From Podospora pseudocomata (Eukaryota > Ascomycota > Sordariomycetes > Sordariales > Podosporaceae), in assembly GCF_035222375.1 (NCBI RefSeq), contig NW_026946363.1, positions 4,464,001-4,528,000 of the forward strand: a DNA stretch of 64,000 bases, written 5' to 3'. Shown in pieces: positions 34,348 to 47,362 of this stretch. Under the pieces are notes generated by a model. The model was not told where the DNA came from. It saw only the letters and a list, made by a program, of their open reading frames with translations, and did not search any database. A program made the translations under genes and the position numbers. The first letter of the stretch is position 1; every line of letters starts with the position of its first letter.

Positions 34348-35041
34348 TGTGATGGTAAGGTAGTGTTCAAGAAAATAGGGAGAGGGTAGGCCATGGGAGA
34401 CAGGTGGACGAGTAAGTGTCTAAGGGTAGGCTGTCTTTATACATGAGAGGTTGAAGAATTTGGCTGACTCGAGTTACTCTACCAGACATGGCGAAACCTG
34501 TTGGCAACTGCTAGTGTCGTGACTACATAGGAGAAAAAGAGACCCAACGAAGATTGAACTCCTGTTGGTCCGTGATTGAGAACACATGCGTGTATACAAG
34601 AGACGAAGCAGGCATCAAGGTACTTCGTCAACCGCCTTACCCCTTGAAACAATGTTAACTCAGTCATTGTTGACGATGTGAAACTATCACCACCGTCGGT
34701 GTGGCCGAGATGGTTCAACTTTGAGTGGCAATTCGACTCGCTAAAACATGTTGTTCTAGATCACCTCGCCACCGTTGTTGTATTCGTCCCAATTGCTTGC
34801 AAGATACCCAGACACATATACTCTGGCTACTTAGGTAGTAAAAAAGCTGCTACCATTTGCTTGCTTGTATACCAACGTTACGAGACTCTGACATGCAACT
34901 TTTGCTGCAGGCTAAGTGGAATCGCTAAATACCTATCCAGAATATCAGCTACCTACCCTACCCATATACTGTCGGTAAAGCTCACCTTGACCACCAATTT
35001 CCAGAGATGTAGATACCTAAAAGCTGTCTTGCCTACCAACA
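34348..35041. other. Intergenic between two decayed paralogues
   Basis: No gene recognised. A tRNA A-box-like string (TGGCCGAGATGG) occurs at 34702 on the plus strand, but no foldable tRNA could be built around it. Confidence 0.55.
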
Positions 35042-36010
35042 CTACACGTCATAGCTCTCTACCCAATACCCCTCCCTCCATCTCACCTCCTCCTCTCTCC
35101 TCCTATTCCTTCTCCTTCTTTTCCTATTCTCATGCTCCGGTTGACCGCCCAGACTAACAACATCAGACATCCAGTTCGACATCTGCCCCAACGCAGCCTG
35201 TCGTTCCTCAGCATCACTCCCCTGATTGAAACAGAGCGAAAAAGGCGCATTCACCCAGACCCACTCCCCTCATCAATCGACCGTCTATACCCCGCTGTGG
35301 AATCCCGGGTTCTATCTTGCAGCACTGCAAGACCCTCTGACAGTAGGTGGAGCCGGGTGCGGGCTCTGCCGTCCTCAACGTAGTCGGAATTGGTAAAGTA
35401 CCCGGGGATGGTGTGCTCAAAGGGGGTATCCTCCCTATCCCAGTAGTCAGGTGGTAAATTAGATTTATACCCCTGATCTTTCCCCTCTCCGGCGGCAACG
35501 ACCCGTTTGTTGAAGGTGTGGGAGACGACTTCTTTGCTTTCGGTCTTGGAGGGGGTGGGGTGGTCGGCTAGCCATTAGAAGCAGATTGCTGCGAGGAGGG
35601 TCTCGGAGGAGGGAGAGGAGGGTTTTGACTCGACGACGAGGTAGAGGTAGGTGCAGTCCGAGATGCAGTGGCTTTGTGTACTGGCTTAGGAGATATCGGA
35701 ACGTGCGGTAGTCTGGGTGGAGGCGGCGATCGTGGGAGAGGTCCGGGAAGATGTGGTTCCATATGGGGAGGTTGAGGTTGGCGGGGAGGGAGAGGCTGAG
35801 GAGGGCGGGCAGGTCGGATTGTTGGGCGAAGTGGACGTGGATGTTTGTTTGTGATGTCAGGGTTGGCAAGACGGTTGTTGGTGACGGTGTGAGCAGGGAT
35901 GTAGGTGTCAGGTTTGGGTCTTCTGTGGTGGGTGCGGGACATGCTGGCGGTTGGTTGGATGGTGTGATGGGAATGTGTTGGTGATCGAAATGAGAGAAGT
36001 TCGTCTTCAA
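35042..36010 (-). pseudogene. Decayed acetyltransferase-like gene, copy A
   Basis: On the minus strand the segment IHVHFAQQSDLPALLSLSL...NLPIWNHIFPDL aligns by eye with IEVRFAKAEDIDALYWLNL...NSPVWNHVLRSL of copy B. After about 35680 the protein-like frame shifts by one (CTYLYLVVESK, matching FYLVAELL of copy B), then meets a TAA where copy B has Glu in ACFE-W. It continues through DYWDREDTPFEHTIPGYFTN and shifts again near 35260 into WVWVNAPFSLCFNQGSDAEE and an Arg/Glu-rich tail ending at 35042. No ATG is found upstream in the first frame. The two copies lie in the same orientation about 0.7 kb apart, suggesting tandem duplication before decay. Confidence 0.5.
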
Positions 36011-36439
36011 CGAAAATTCAAGTACAGCTTAGACACAACATAAATATCGGGGTAAACAAGAATGGACTGGAATGATGATTGGTAGGTGATCAAATGGGAA
36101 CAGATGTGAACCAACTCCAAGCTGAAGATATATGCTGGCTGTAAACAAAGAGGCCAGTCACTGGGCTACATGTGAAATATCACCAGATAAAAGTTACAGG
36201 TGCCACAGGCTCAACAACGTAGTAGACTCAGAGAGTGATATGACAACTGCAGAGCAGTCCACAATTTTGAAGAGCAGGTGTCGAGCAAACAAGCCTAAGT
36301 AAGGCAAACACTGAGGCAATACTAAACACCCATTTCACAACAAGAACAAGCTGTATTCACTCCTCGTCAACAACAATGAATTCAAAACTTCTCAACTATC
36401 TCCAATTCAAAGCATCTTCACAGCCGCCCCCTTAACCAA
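36011..36439. other. Intergenic, 430 bases
   Basis: 3' region of the tyrosinase gene; A-rich on the plus strand. Nothing else seen. Confidence 0.6.
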
Positions 36440-37763
36440 TCACTCATAAACATAGCAGAAAGGCCCATCGACAATACTGTTCAGGTCCCTGATCTTGTAA
36501 ACCTTGTCGCCCACAATCCCCAAATCAACATTATCATCCAAGCTCTGCTGCCTGCCACCACCACCAAAGCTCATCATCGACGTCCCGCCAGCAATGGTTT
36601 GGATGCGGGTGTTGGTGTCCTGACTCTGCCAAATGGCCCAAGTGCGATCAATCATGCCATGATGAACCCAGAAGGCGGGATCATTAGGGCTGGTGTAGAA
36701 ATCACCACCAGGGTCACCAGCGATGGTGAAATGGCCAGCAGCATGGACACCAATACCAGCACCAGCACCGCCGAAGCCACCACCAGCGCCTTGCATCACG
36801 TTCTGGAAGGTAAGAACGTCACGGCTGTTGGTGATGAGGGCGGCAATGTCCTGGGTGCGGGCGTAGCGGGAGGTGAGGTAGTTGGAGATGTCACGGCGAA
36901 GGCAACGGGTGTTCAGACCGTAGCCATCGGAGCGGGGGTTGCGAGGAGGGGCAGGGTCGACGGCAGGAGAGACGGGGCCAAGGCGGACAGTCATGCTGCA
37001 GTGATAACGTTGTCAGCTTCCCGTGATCTCACTAGCATCGGACAAGTGGGAAAACAAACTTCTTGAACGGTCCAGTCTCGACGCAGCCGCCACCGTTGCC
37101 GGCGGGAGCAATACCGGAAGATCTATGATCAATCTTCTTGCCGTTTCCACTGAGAGAAGTGTCGCTACCATCAAAGATAGGAGACTTCTCGGGGTCCTGA
37201 GCCCAACGGCCCCAGTCCCAATACTATATTTTCTTGTCAGCTTGGAAATCAAAGATCCCAACTCCTATGAGCGACGTACCGGGTGGCTCCCATTGTAGTT
37301 GCACTCCTTGACAAGGGCTTGCTCAAAGGCCCACAGGTAGTATCTGTGCCATGAAAGGAAGCTGCCGGTGTTGTGGATGGACATGGTCTGCTGCATGTGA
37401 ACGACGACAAAGTCTTCATATCTGGTCTTGGCTCCAGGGAACTGTGTAGGGTTGAGCTTGGATGGCTTCTCCATCAGACACAACAAGGCGGCGATGTAAG
37501 ACTTCTTCTCTGCGGCAGAGATGTCACCCCTGGTTTCAAACTCATGTTAGATTTTGTCTCTTTGAAGATTCATGAAATGATCAGACTCACCACTCTCGGC
37601 GAACCTTCAAGTTGGCCTTGGTACATGTCTTTGACTTGGCCAACATGGCATCGATAGCCGGACGTCCCTTCTTCTCAAGGTCTGAGACTGCGTCACCCGA
37701 GACGAGGCCGGCGAGGAGGAGCCATGGCACTGCCAGGAGTGCAAAGACAGAGAAACGCGCCAT
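36440..37763 (-). CDS. Secreted tyrosinase (type 3 copper enzyme)
   Basis: Four exons (37763-37591, 37529-37280, 37223-37060, 36995-36440), 380 residues, all phases consistent. The N-terminus FALLAVPWLLLAGLVSGDA is a signal peptide. CuA ligands are His102, His110 and His119 (HMQQTMSIHNTGSFLSWHRYY). CuB ligands are His280, His284 and His307 or 308 (HAAGHFTIAGD, PAFWVHHGMIDRTW). Tyrosinases oxidise monophenols to o-quinones. The protein is short and lacks the long C-terminal lid domain of Agaricus/Neurospora latent tyrosinases, so it belongs with the short secreted fungal tyrosinase or o-diphenol-oxidase-like group. No secondary-metabolite neighbours are seen. Confidence 0.94.
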
Positions 37764-40700
37764 GATGGAGCCGCGTTCTGAGCAGGAGCTTGAACTGACA
37801 GAAAGATCTCATGAACTCAGGAAAGTTGGGCACCGGGTTGGTGTTTATAGTCCCTGTCCCGCACGGGATCTTCCATAGTCCCACTCGTTGTTTCCTTCCT
37901 CGAATCGTCCGTTTCTTGCCTGCCAGGAGCCACAACACCCCCGGGTAGCGTGGTCGGCAAATATCGTCCGCTCTAGACTCCCCAGCCTGTTTTTACCAAC
38001 TCTAGATGATGACCCAGAGAACAGGGGGCAGTATAAACAAGGATCTTCGCTAACGGCGGCTGCAACGTTGGGTAGTCCTGTATGGCTGGCACCTTCGGAT
38101 CACGGCAGATGGTCAGCGAGGCTTTGAATATGGAGAAATTGCAGAGGGCTCATCTAAACGAGGCCTGTCCGTCCGGCTTTTGACTTCGGTTGACCCGGGC
38201 GAAAATAGTCATTGGGCATACGATGTAGAGAAAGAGGTAGGGTGGGTGCGGGTTCATCACCGGCGTAAGCAAGGGTTGGTGAAACAACATAGACCTCGTG
38301 GGTCATCATGAAAGTATCCAGCCCTCTGGGAGCATGAACAGGACGGCCGCAATGCTGCCGACTGGTCCAAAATGCTTTTGCCTCAATATACTCTGTGGGT
38401 TTTCGTCAGCTGGCAAATCTGGGGTAATTAGCCTGAGTAGACGGAATGGTTGCGCCCCGCATATGGTATTCCGCCTTTGGGTTGCCCCCGGATTCTTGAC
38501 AAAGTTTGCAGCTTCGGTTGCGTGGCTTGCATTTTCTGCGTTGCTACATGGTAACATGCAGAATTGTGCGTGGCCCGAGTGCTAAATGAAATTGTTGGTC
38601 GTCACGTTGATTGATGCCCATGTTTTCGGTTGGACTAGGAGAAGGCGCTTCTGAATATTGCTATCGTCAGTTACTAACTGCTTGTGGGCCGCATAGTAGT
38701 ATTTTCTATCTATCTGTTGTTTACGTGAGCTTGGCAAAACGTAGTGTCGGCTGTTGGTTGGACTGCTTCCAATCTTTGATATTCCCTCATGGCCCAGACA
38801 AGAAAGCACCACGCAGCAATGCCACAGCTCCCTTTTGAAATTCCGTCCCGGCAGCCGAGTCCAATGAAACACCAGCACTGGTCAGAACGTATTTTTCCCG
38901 GAAGGTTGAGATGTCGGGGGTGTCTGAATCAAGGCACCCAACGTGGGTCTCCCACACGAGCTCGGAACACTTCCGTGGGATAGTGTTGCTGGAAGCGGGA
39001 AGCCAATGAAAAGGAGGGGGTTATAAGCCAAAATGGCAGGAATTACGCAGTCGCCATATATTGAACCTGCTTGGCCGCTGGAGTTTGGTCAGGAAAAAGG
39101 ACACTCGCCTTGGTAGCGTTCATCCTGGAACATGATCTACGCACCAAGGCGTCCTTGGGTGCCCTCAGGCTTCAATGTGAAATCGGCAGATATCTTGGTT
39201 CGGATGGCGTGCCGAATCTGAAAGTGACACTGAAGCTTTGCCTATGCGGCTTGGTGTGGTTGACGTTGGATGCCCAGAATGCTGAAGTAGGGCGTTGTAT
39301 TCATCCACAAGATACTGCGATGAAAAAAACTGACGCGCTGTCACTTTCTGGTAGCTCAGAATTGAAATAAAATCCAAAAAGGCATTTGGTTGAATATCAA
39401 TACCAAGTGAATCAAGTCTGTGGGGCTAGTTGATAACTTCGACTTGCATTCGGATGAGACGATAATGTAATGCTTGACATGATAACAGTGGGCCGCAAAA
39501 ATGCTGACAGATTTGCAAGGTACCAGTCATGGAGCGGAGACTTCTTGACAGCCTGCTGAAATGACAGCTGAGGTTTAGAGTGGTTTGATGGACGGCAGGA
39601 GCCAACTGCGGGCGGGCAAGAAAGAAATCCTTCATCTTGATAGATCCGAGTGACCTACACGTCTGTCAGTTAATCAGTTATCTCTTTTGTTTCTGTAGCA
39701 TCTATCATGAGTTGGCTACCGCTCCAAGTCAGCTTTGAGAAACTGATATCACTCCACCTAGGTATTCTAGGCAGCAAGAGTTCCCGGGAAGATAACTGGC
39801 CGATAAGGGAAATGAACTGAAAGAAACACTGGAATTTTAGAAGGAGCAGCACAGTCACGTAAGTGATGCGAAACCGATGTGTGGCTGATGCTCCGGATAT
39901 CGGGGGACCTGGAGCACTCAAAAGTAGGTCATCTGCCATGGATTTGACAGACCTCTTGACGTTCGTCTGATATCTGTGTGATATTGTTGAATTTCTTGTT
40001 GATAGTTCGAAATCAACAATCCTGGTAATAATTGTTATCTACACAATAAGTTACCCCAAAGCGTGTTTCCTTGCCCTTCTTTCATCGCTTCTCCATAACA
40101 ATAAAGAGTTGTCTCATCTGCTACGATAGAAAACCCAAGTAAGAACAACAGTGATGAGCTGCTATACGCATGGAGCTGTGATAAATCAAGCATGTAGTCT
40201 CATTACCAGTCTCTGTAGTTGTCAAGGTGCGTTTTTTAAAGTGAATGATGCCCGTCACAGGTCAATGGCTTACATAATCATTTCATCTGAATAGGGGTAA
40301 AAGGGGTAACTACCTTGTTACACAGGCATTTCACAACCTCCTTGAGTACACTTCACAAAATCACAGTAAATCTCCAGCCATTTATAATGAGCCTCATCAT
40401 ACTGTGAATGTCATGCTTCATCTTGTCGTTTATCTTTTGACAATGAATCAATGCCCTGTACCTTAATGGGTATTTTGATGCCTACAGGCGTCTCGTTTCT
40501 CATAGTTTGGCTACGTTACATACGGCATTCACGCATCAATAACAATATTTTATGGAGTCGAGAGAATAGCGCCGCTGTACTTCCTGCTCTCGGTTCAGTT
40601 TCATTGATGTCGGAGACTCATCATTTCTTCGTCCGAAGTGAATGAGAACAACTGATCCCCACCCCCGTGGTACAAAGGCCCCAAGAATACGACATCTGGC

Positions 40701-41086
40701 CCCAAGTTCAAACCCACTGACCTAATTTGTGGGTCAAAACCTGCCTGGGATGTGCATATATTATTTTCTCGCGGATTGCTCTTTCTCAAACTCTCCCTAC
40801 TACTCACCCAGCACCCATTCACTGCTTCTCAGGCATTCCTAACGCCCACCATAAGCAGCCAACCTTCGTCCCTAGACAATTTCCTCCTCGAATACATTTC
40901 ATTGGCGGCCGCTTGCCCTGCCATTTTTACTCCGCATCCTTGTTGGCGGTCGCTTTGTCGTCGACCATTCTCGACAGCAAGACAGACAATCGTGAGTTTC
41001 ACATCTCTTTATCCTACGAGGCATCTACCTCAGGCTCTTGACCAATTCTGACAATTCAATCTCACCAGATCCACAAACTCGACAAA
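37764..41086. other. Gene-poor 3.3-kb interval
   Basis: The tyrosinase promoter occupies the left end. From about 39900 to 40600 the sequence is somewhat AT-richer, with no recognisable gene or element. A likely 5'-UTR intron of the plus-strand gene at 41087 lies at 40992-41068 (GTGAGT...CACCAG, 77 nt), ending 18 bases before its ATG. Confidence 0.55.
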
Positions 41087-43077
41087 ATGGGCCCACCGAT
41101 TCCAATATCTCAAGCAGCCAGAAAAGTCTACAATGGCATTGAATATTTCTATGGATTTCCAAACTCGGAGCAAGTTTTTGTCCTCAACCTCAACACCAAG
41201 TTGAGAATGTTTACAAAAACGAATGCCTGGGGCACTGTGTCAAGGTCCGAATTCAAAGAATACATAAGTCTTTACCCAAGACTCTACCAGGTTGCCAACA
41301 CGTCGAGAGATCGAATCCAACAGTGGCTTAATGTTGGCTACAACCGAGCGAACTTTGAGTCCTGGGGTCCAGACTTTCACGCCTTCCTCCGTACTGAGGC
41401 TGAGGATCAAAGTACGAATACCTGGGTGAGAAAACCGGGGATCCCACCCCAAGCCAAGTGGCTGAACGAGGAGCACAAAGAGCGAGGGGCAGCGTTCGAC
41501 ATACGAATGGGGAGACAAGTTCAGGAAGAGGAGGGAGATGATTCTGTGATGGGGCCAGAGGACGAGGAGGAGGTCACGTACCAGCCGGATGATGACCAAA
41601 ACGGCGGCGAAGAAGATGTGGAACAGGTAAGCATCCATTCAGAGCTTCCACACCTGCCCATCCTTGTTGAGTGTATCAACTGACATTCATCCAGGCCCGT
41701 AGTCATGTGAATAGCTCGCAAAACGGTACCCACGCCACCCAGCAACCCAGAAAAAGAAGGCGCGAAGAGCAGTCAACCTCGACCCTGGTAGGTACGCCGT
41801 TTCCAGAACCAATGGCGCACCATTATCAGCTGGCCAATTCGTCGCAGCAGCAATTTGCACTGAGAGAACTATGGAATGCTGCGACCGGGTTCAGGACCCT
41901 TCATTCAGAGGTTCTGCGAGTGGCTCAAAAGCTGGAGCCTGGTGATTTCCTCCGCCCCTTGCTGTCGCACATTGCCAATTCCACGACCTTGGAGGTGGGT
42001 GCTGCAGAGAAAGCCGCGAGAATTTTGTCGGAGCTTATGGATCATGTGGCCAAATCTCAGGCCGAGGAGGGAAGAAGCGGTGATGACGAGGACCGAATCA
42101 AGCGTGCGCGATCGAGAGCTGCCTATGAGATGCTCCCCACCGCAACGCCGGCAAACAGACTCCCTCACCGCCGGAGCCAGCAGCAGCAGGCGAAACATCC
42201 AAGCCTCATCCGCAAAGACAGCCAAGCCCCCGAGGCTGACGATAATGACCGCAGTCTAACTGTCCCGCGTGAGAGGTCACCGTCCCTTGGCTACGAACTG
42301 CCAGATCACCTGGCGGAAACATACCAGCCCCTCTTTGAACCGAGTAGCCCGATTTACTTTGGCCCCTTGAACAGCCTTGCTGGAGAAGCCAGTTCTCGTC
42401 CTAACACCGCCAAAGGTGCTCAAAGTAACCACCCCCACAACCGTGGGACTCCGGCTCCCGTCCCCGGCGCAAGTTCATACCACCGCGATGCATCCATAGA
42501 GGAGTTCAGACCGGCCATTACAACAGGAAACACGGGCACCTTGAACGACCCTCAAGGTAACCCTTCCCAGGCGCAAACAGCAGCCCCTCACTCCCATCAC
42601 ATGCCGGTCAACTCCATCGAAGTGCCTGGATACCTTCCCTACCACGCCAACAACAAGTATCGGCCCCCTTCCCAGCCCCCTTCAACAGTTTCTTACGCTT
42701 CCGGAACTGGAGCATCATCGTTGCACAGGCACCCAGCAGTAGTCGAACCAGCCGCACCCCCTCCCGCGTTCTCCCCCCCGAACTTCGGTCCCGCTAATCG
42801 CAGGAGCACAAGACAAGCAAGCAGAGAACTCTGGACAGCTCAGCGGCCAAACCGGGAACTCCCACCCCCAGCCACCACCATCTCAACCCGCCAAACGAGA
42901 CAGTCCAGCCAGCAGTCCACGTTGTCATCCTCCTCCGCTTCCCACGCCCCCCTCCGCGCTACAGCAGGGCACCCAAGACAAGCAACCCGTGGCAATCAAA
43001 AGGGAAAAATAAGGCGCAGAGTAGAGGTAGAAGACGAGGACGAGGACGAGAAGGGGCTGGGGGACGGTGTTGAGTAA
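41087..43077 (+). CDS. Unrecognised 640-residue protein with disordered C-terminal half
   Basis: Two exons (41087-41626, 41695-43077); the 68-nt intron (GTAAGC...ATCCAG) is phase 0. Residues 1-120 look folded, with aromatic and basic positions (YNGIEYFYGFPNSEQVF, SEFKEYISLYPRLYQVA, GYNRANFESWGPDFHAFL). An acidic stretch follows (residues about 145-180), then a basic cluster QPRKRRREE that could be a nuclear localisation signal. A helical segment at about 215-300 (LRELWNAATGFRTLHSEVL, LEVGAAEKAARILSELM) is the only other ordered part. The remainder is Pro/Ser/Gln-rich and ends in a basic then acidic tail. I do not recognise the family; a chromatin-associated role is speculation. Confidence 0.75.
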
Positions 43078-43975
43078 TCTACACCCTTTCCTGTTACCAG
43101 CAGCTGTTGGTGTCTTCATGACTACTTAGCAGCACCACAGAAAAAGGACGGATCAAAGACCCAGGGGCTGACAAACCGGGGCATTGAACGTTTACTCTTG
43201 TTTGTTTCTGTTAAGAGGGGGGGTGGAGGGGGAAGGAGTTGTCTTGGTATTATCTTTCCCCATGGCGATGGATTGATTCATCTTGTTCTGTCTTGTTCAG
43301 ATATATGCTTTTTTGTTGCTTTTATTGAGGACAACACAAGACGGGGTGGTTTTTTGTCCTATTTTGCACACACACAAAAAAGAAAAAGGGAGGGCGTAAC
43401 ACTGCGGTGGTTTTATTGAGGGGATGATGAGGGTCGATGAGGGCGACAAAGTGGAGAGTATTTTTTTTCTTTTCTTCTGGCCGAGGAACCCTGTCATCAT
43501 CGTTGAGGTAGGTATTGTTATCACCATCTTAGATAGGGATTATACCAAGTGTAGGAAAATCGACTGCAGCACAAAAATGCGACGAGCAGTTCTATACCTT
43601 GGTTGTTTCGGGAATTTATTGTCGTGGACCTGTTGCTGTTGACATGATTGATGTCAAGTGTTGCTGTCTCCAAGTCAACAAAGAGACAGAAAACACAGCG
43701 ATCGCCTCACACCTGTAAGCAATGGCTCATATCACAGTATCGACCCCCCTGCCCAACCGAGTCGACCAAAATGTCACCATCAGAAACGGTCCCAGCCTTG
43801 TCAGCTGCTTGTCAAAATCCCCTCTGTATTCCCATTATCTATTTCCCACACATTACAATAATTTCCTAGATTTTCCCCATGTCGTACACAACATAAATAC
43901 CCCCTTGAAATAAACACAAAAGTAAAATGCCCTAGTTGATATCCCACTATTAAATGTCAATATATATCCCACTTA
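43078..43975. other. Convergent intergenic region
   Basis: Downstream of the 41087-43077 gene the plus strand is G/T-rich to about 43500, a likely 3' UTR. No gene recognised. Confidence 0.6.
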
Positions 43976-45378
43976 TCATACCCTATCTTTATGCCTAGCC
44001 TTGGCCAGCATCTCATACATGGCCCTATCCTGCTTTTTGTTGCTCGTGATCGACGATATGGTGGTGCCTTGGTCGGAATCGCTCTTCTCGCAGCTCCCTC
44101 CGAGCGTACGCGTGCTCCTCTCCGGCGGCCCCTGTTGGGCTGGGAGAGCGAGAATGCTCCTATCGTTACGGTTATCATCCGAAAGGTCCATGTGACGTCT
44201 TCTCTGTTCAGCCACTGGCGACGGCTGCCGGTCAGGAGAAGAGTGATGGAGGTTGGTACCCACCCTCGCGCTGTCATCAAGATCGCTGGAGTGGCGGAAG
44301 TTTTTGAACAAATGCCTCAGCATTGGGATCGAGGCTGCCATGATGGTGCAGGCAGGCTCGATGAAGCCCCAGAGGACGAGTGGAAGGGAGTTGTCTGCGG
44401 GATGTGGGTTAGTCGATGTTGTTGTTATTGGGGGGGAGGGGAAAGCAACGCGGTCTCACAGCTAAAATCGCCTTCCTCCAGAACCTTTACGGTTGTTAAT
44501 CTGAGAAAGATGTTAGTCTCTCGGTGGGAGATAAGAGCAATATGTGACGAAATAGACTTACTTGACAATGCAAGTGATGCCGGCAAAGATACCCATCGAC
44601 ATGGCAATGGCGACCCCAATCTTCTCTCTGTTGTACATATTATATCGCAAAAGAAGTCTCCAGGGGAGTAGGGCAAGCGCAAAATCACAAAACGCCGAAC
44701 ATGCTGGAACCACAAACAGGTTAGGTCGCTGGCTGAACAATAAGACTGGGGTTCTGTGGGAGTGGTGGCCTACATCCGACAAAAATGCTAAAGTTGATGG
44801 TAAACTTGACCGGCCAGCATTCCCCCGCTATCTCCGGGCGGTATGTCTTCTCCACGGGGTCACACGAAACCCAAAAGAAGATGGCGCTTAAGTAGTGGGT
44901 GATGTTGAGAAGGGCGAGTAGCCCGTAGATGGTCCATCGCATCCAGGTGTTCGGGCCACACAGCCGCAACAGTGTAATGGCAAAAGAGGTTTTGCTGCAG
45001 GCCACTGAGATAACTGATGAAAAACCGGATATATTGCTAATGATCCAGAAGACGGAAAAGTTCTCTGGCGGGATCTGGGGAGCCCGCAGACCGAAGCCCA
45101 GGAGGACATTGGTGGAAGTAGTACAGCAACTCAACAAGAGCATAATCTTCACAAACACAAATCAGCTCATGGAACGGCGGTGTGACGGGCAAAGAAAAAT
45201 ATTTTCATACCCATGAGAAGATGATGAAATAGTCATCCCACCATAGTGCTCTTCGTCGAAAGGTTTTGCTGTATATCCGTAGGGCGAGGAATATTCCGGC
45301 GACTCCCGTGAGCGGCCATAGTACTGCGTAAATCGTGATACCCTTTGGGTTCTCTGACAGAGGGACCTTGGTGACCAT
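43976..45378 (-). CDS. PTH11-like seven-helix membrane protein (fungal rhodopsin-domain family)
   Basis: Five exons (45378-45211, 45146-44774, 44703-44562, 44500-44460, 44394-43976), 380 residues, every phase consistent. Hydrophobic helices begin ITIYAVLWPLTGVAGIFLALRI, and the family signatures are ordered as expected: RRRALWWDDYFIIFSW, the long second helix pair, CSKTSFAITLLRLC, CWPVKFTINFSIFVG, AFCDFALALLPWRLL, GVAIAMSMGIFAGITCIVK, then DFSYNSLPLVLWGFIEPACTIMAASIP. The tail of about 120 residues is polar and cytoplasmic. It lacks the N-terminal CFEM domain of Magnaporthe Pth11, so the ligand is unknown. One exon is only 41 nt. Confidence 0.9.
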
Positions 45379-47362
45379 GGCGGGTGTGTACTGCGAAGCC
45401 GGCAGCCAGGCGCAGTCCAGAGGTTTAGCCGGGCCGGAGCCAAACCCGGCGGCGAGAGGGCGTGGATGGGACGATTATGGACTGTGGTCTCTCTGTATCG
45501 CCCGGATCATGTCGTCTCTCCTGTCTAGTACCGCGTATCTATGTGGTGGTCTTGTAGTCGTGATTCGTTCCTCATTGGCAGCTCATCGCAGTCCCAGCTC
45601 GGTGGCTGTGTGATCCCTCCAGAAAGTTGCAATTGCGACTTTGCAGAATGACGAGCGGATGGTTCATGGAGGACCCTGGATCTGGGGGAAGCAAGCGGGG
45701 ACCGCCAGATTTAGTACCTGCCAGGGGTGGGTGGTGTCTCCGAGGGAAACGCGATCGAGTTGCCCAGGCTTGCCAGCACTTGCAGGTCCACTGGAGGTCT
45801 GACAGCTGCAGAAGACAAACCTGGGCTAGAGCGGCTCACCGGCTTGAACGGGGTCCCTCCCCACACGACCTACACGCGACATGCCAAATCGGAAGCAGCC
45901 GCGGTCCATCTTTTGTGTTTGGGGCGCTGGGTTGGTGACAGTTTGAACACCCCACATCCGTGGCTGACATGCATTGTCAACCAGCAGAAGGGACAATTGC
46001 AATTGCTGCGCGGTGCGGGTTGTCGTCAGGGTCTGGCGTAGCATTTGCGATGTCGATTTCGTCGGCCCGACAGTCTGGGTCGCAAGCGATCAACATGGGA
46101 ACACCGAGCAAGGCTTCAAACCACATGGGACGCCAAGGACGCCCCCCGTCCAGTGCCTCTTAGTGCACCCTCCATACCACCACTGCGTGCTGCGTATGGT
46201 GAGCACTGCGTAACCTCAGGAATATCTGTGGTTCCTGGAGAGATGGGCAAGGTGATCGATTGACTGGTAGGCAGTTGGTAATACGGCGCAAGATACCGAT
46301 AGACACACCGCAAAGCGGCCAGTCAGGTGATGGTGGAAATTGGAGAATGCACCTGCAGCTTGTTCGTGGTTGAGGCGTCCACCGAACAGCCCTCATCAGC
46401 ATCAAGAGGTCAAAGCGCGCAACTCGTCACAACCAACAGCACGTTTTTGATCTGACGAGTCCAGGAACTCTACTCTGTAGGTACATGGTCTTCATTCGGG
46501 TAACAACCTCGCGAGTTTCCGGTTGACCGGTCTTAACAAGCTACCTATTCTAGAAACCGCACGGAACAACGGTCCTTAGCCCGGACGCGGTACAGGGCTC
46601 GGACAACGTTCATCATCTCAAGATGCCCAGGCTTTGAAAATGATATCTGATCTATTCTTGTCGTGCAAGGTTGAATCACACCGGAAGGGTTATGAGGTCC
46701 AAAACAATAGGTGACCCAAGCGAAATGGCACCTCCACAAAAAGCTAGAAGCGATCGATCTTGCAGCACTATCCTCAGATTTATTCATGCGGCAACTCGCT
46801 ACCAGGCAATCATAGGACACCATCTCTGGATTCCAAGAGAGCCTTACCGGAAATCCTAAGACATATTGACGAGCTAGCTGTAACCGAAGGGTTGTGAGAT
46901 TCTATAGGGGGCTTTTAAGAGCAGCCAAGCGACGAGATTCCCAAGCCTGGAAGCCAAGTCAATTTAAGCTTCATGGGCCAATCGTGGCCCCATGTTTCGA
47001 ACAACACAATGGGTCTGGAGAAGGGCAAAAGGCTTCTCTGACATCTTTTTGCTGGGTAGAGGCAGTCATGGAACTGCCACCTCAAGACTTCGAAAATGAG
47101 TAGAACTTTTTACAACAGTGGCTGGTTGGTGGTTGGCTGGTGGCTGGTTTCCCTGAAGATATCATCAATCACTAGCAAACCTTGCACTGGGGAATTGAGG
47201 GTAGCGCCTGACCAACCTTCTGCACAATGATTATGATTGTGCATTAGTCTCATCATTTCTCACTTGATCCGCCACCACACCAATACACACACGAAGAGAC
47301 ATGAAGAATCCAGGTAGGTATCTATCCTTCCAATATCGCTGCTCTAATATACAGCGAAACGC

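Noticed and set aside
39900-40600. Possible AT-rich remnant of a repeat-inactivated transposon
   Set aside because: The AT bias is mild, and no terminal repeats, target duplications or coding remnants could be seen.
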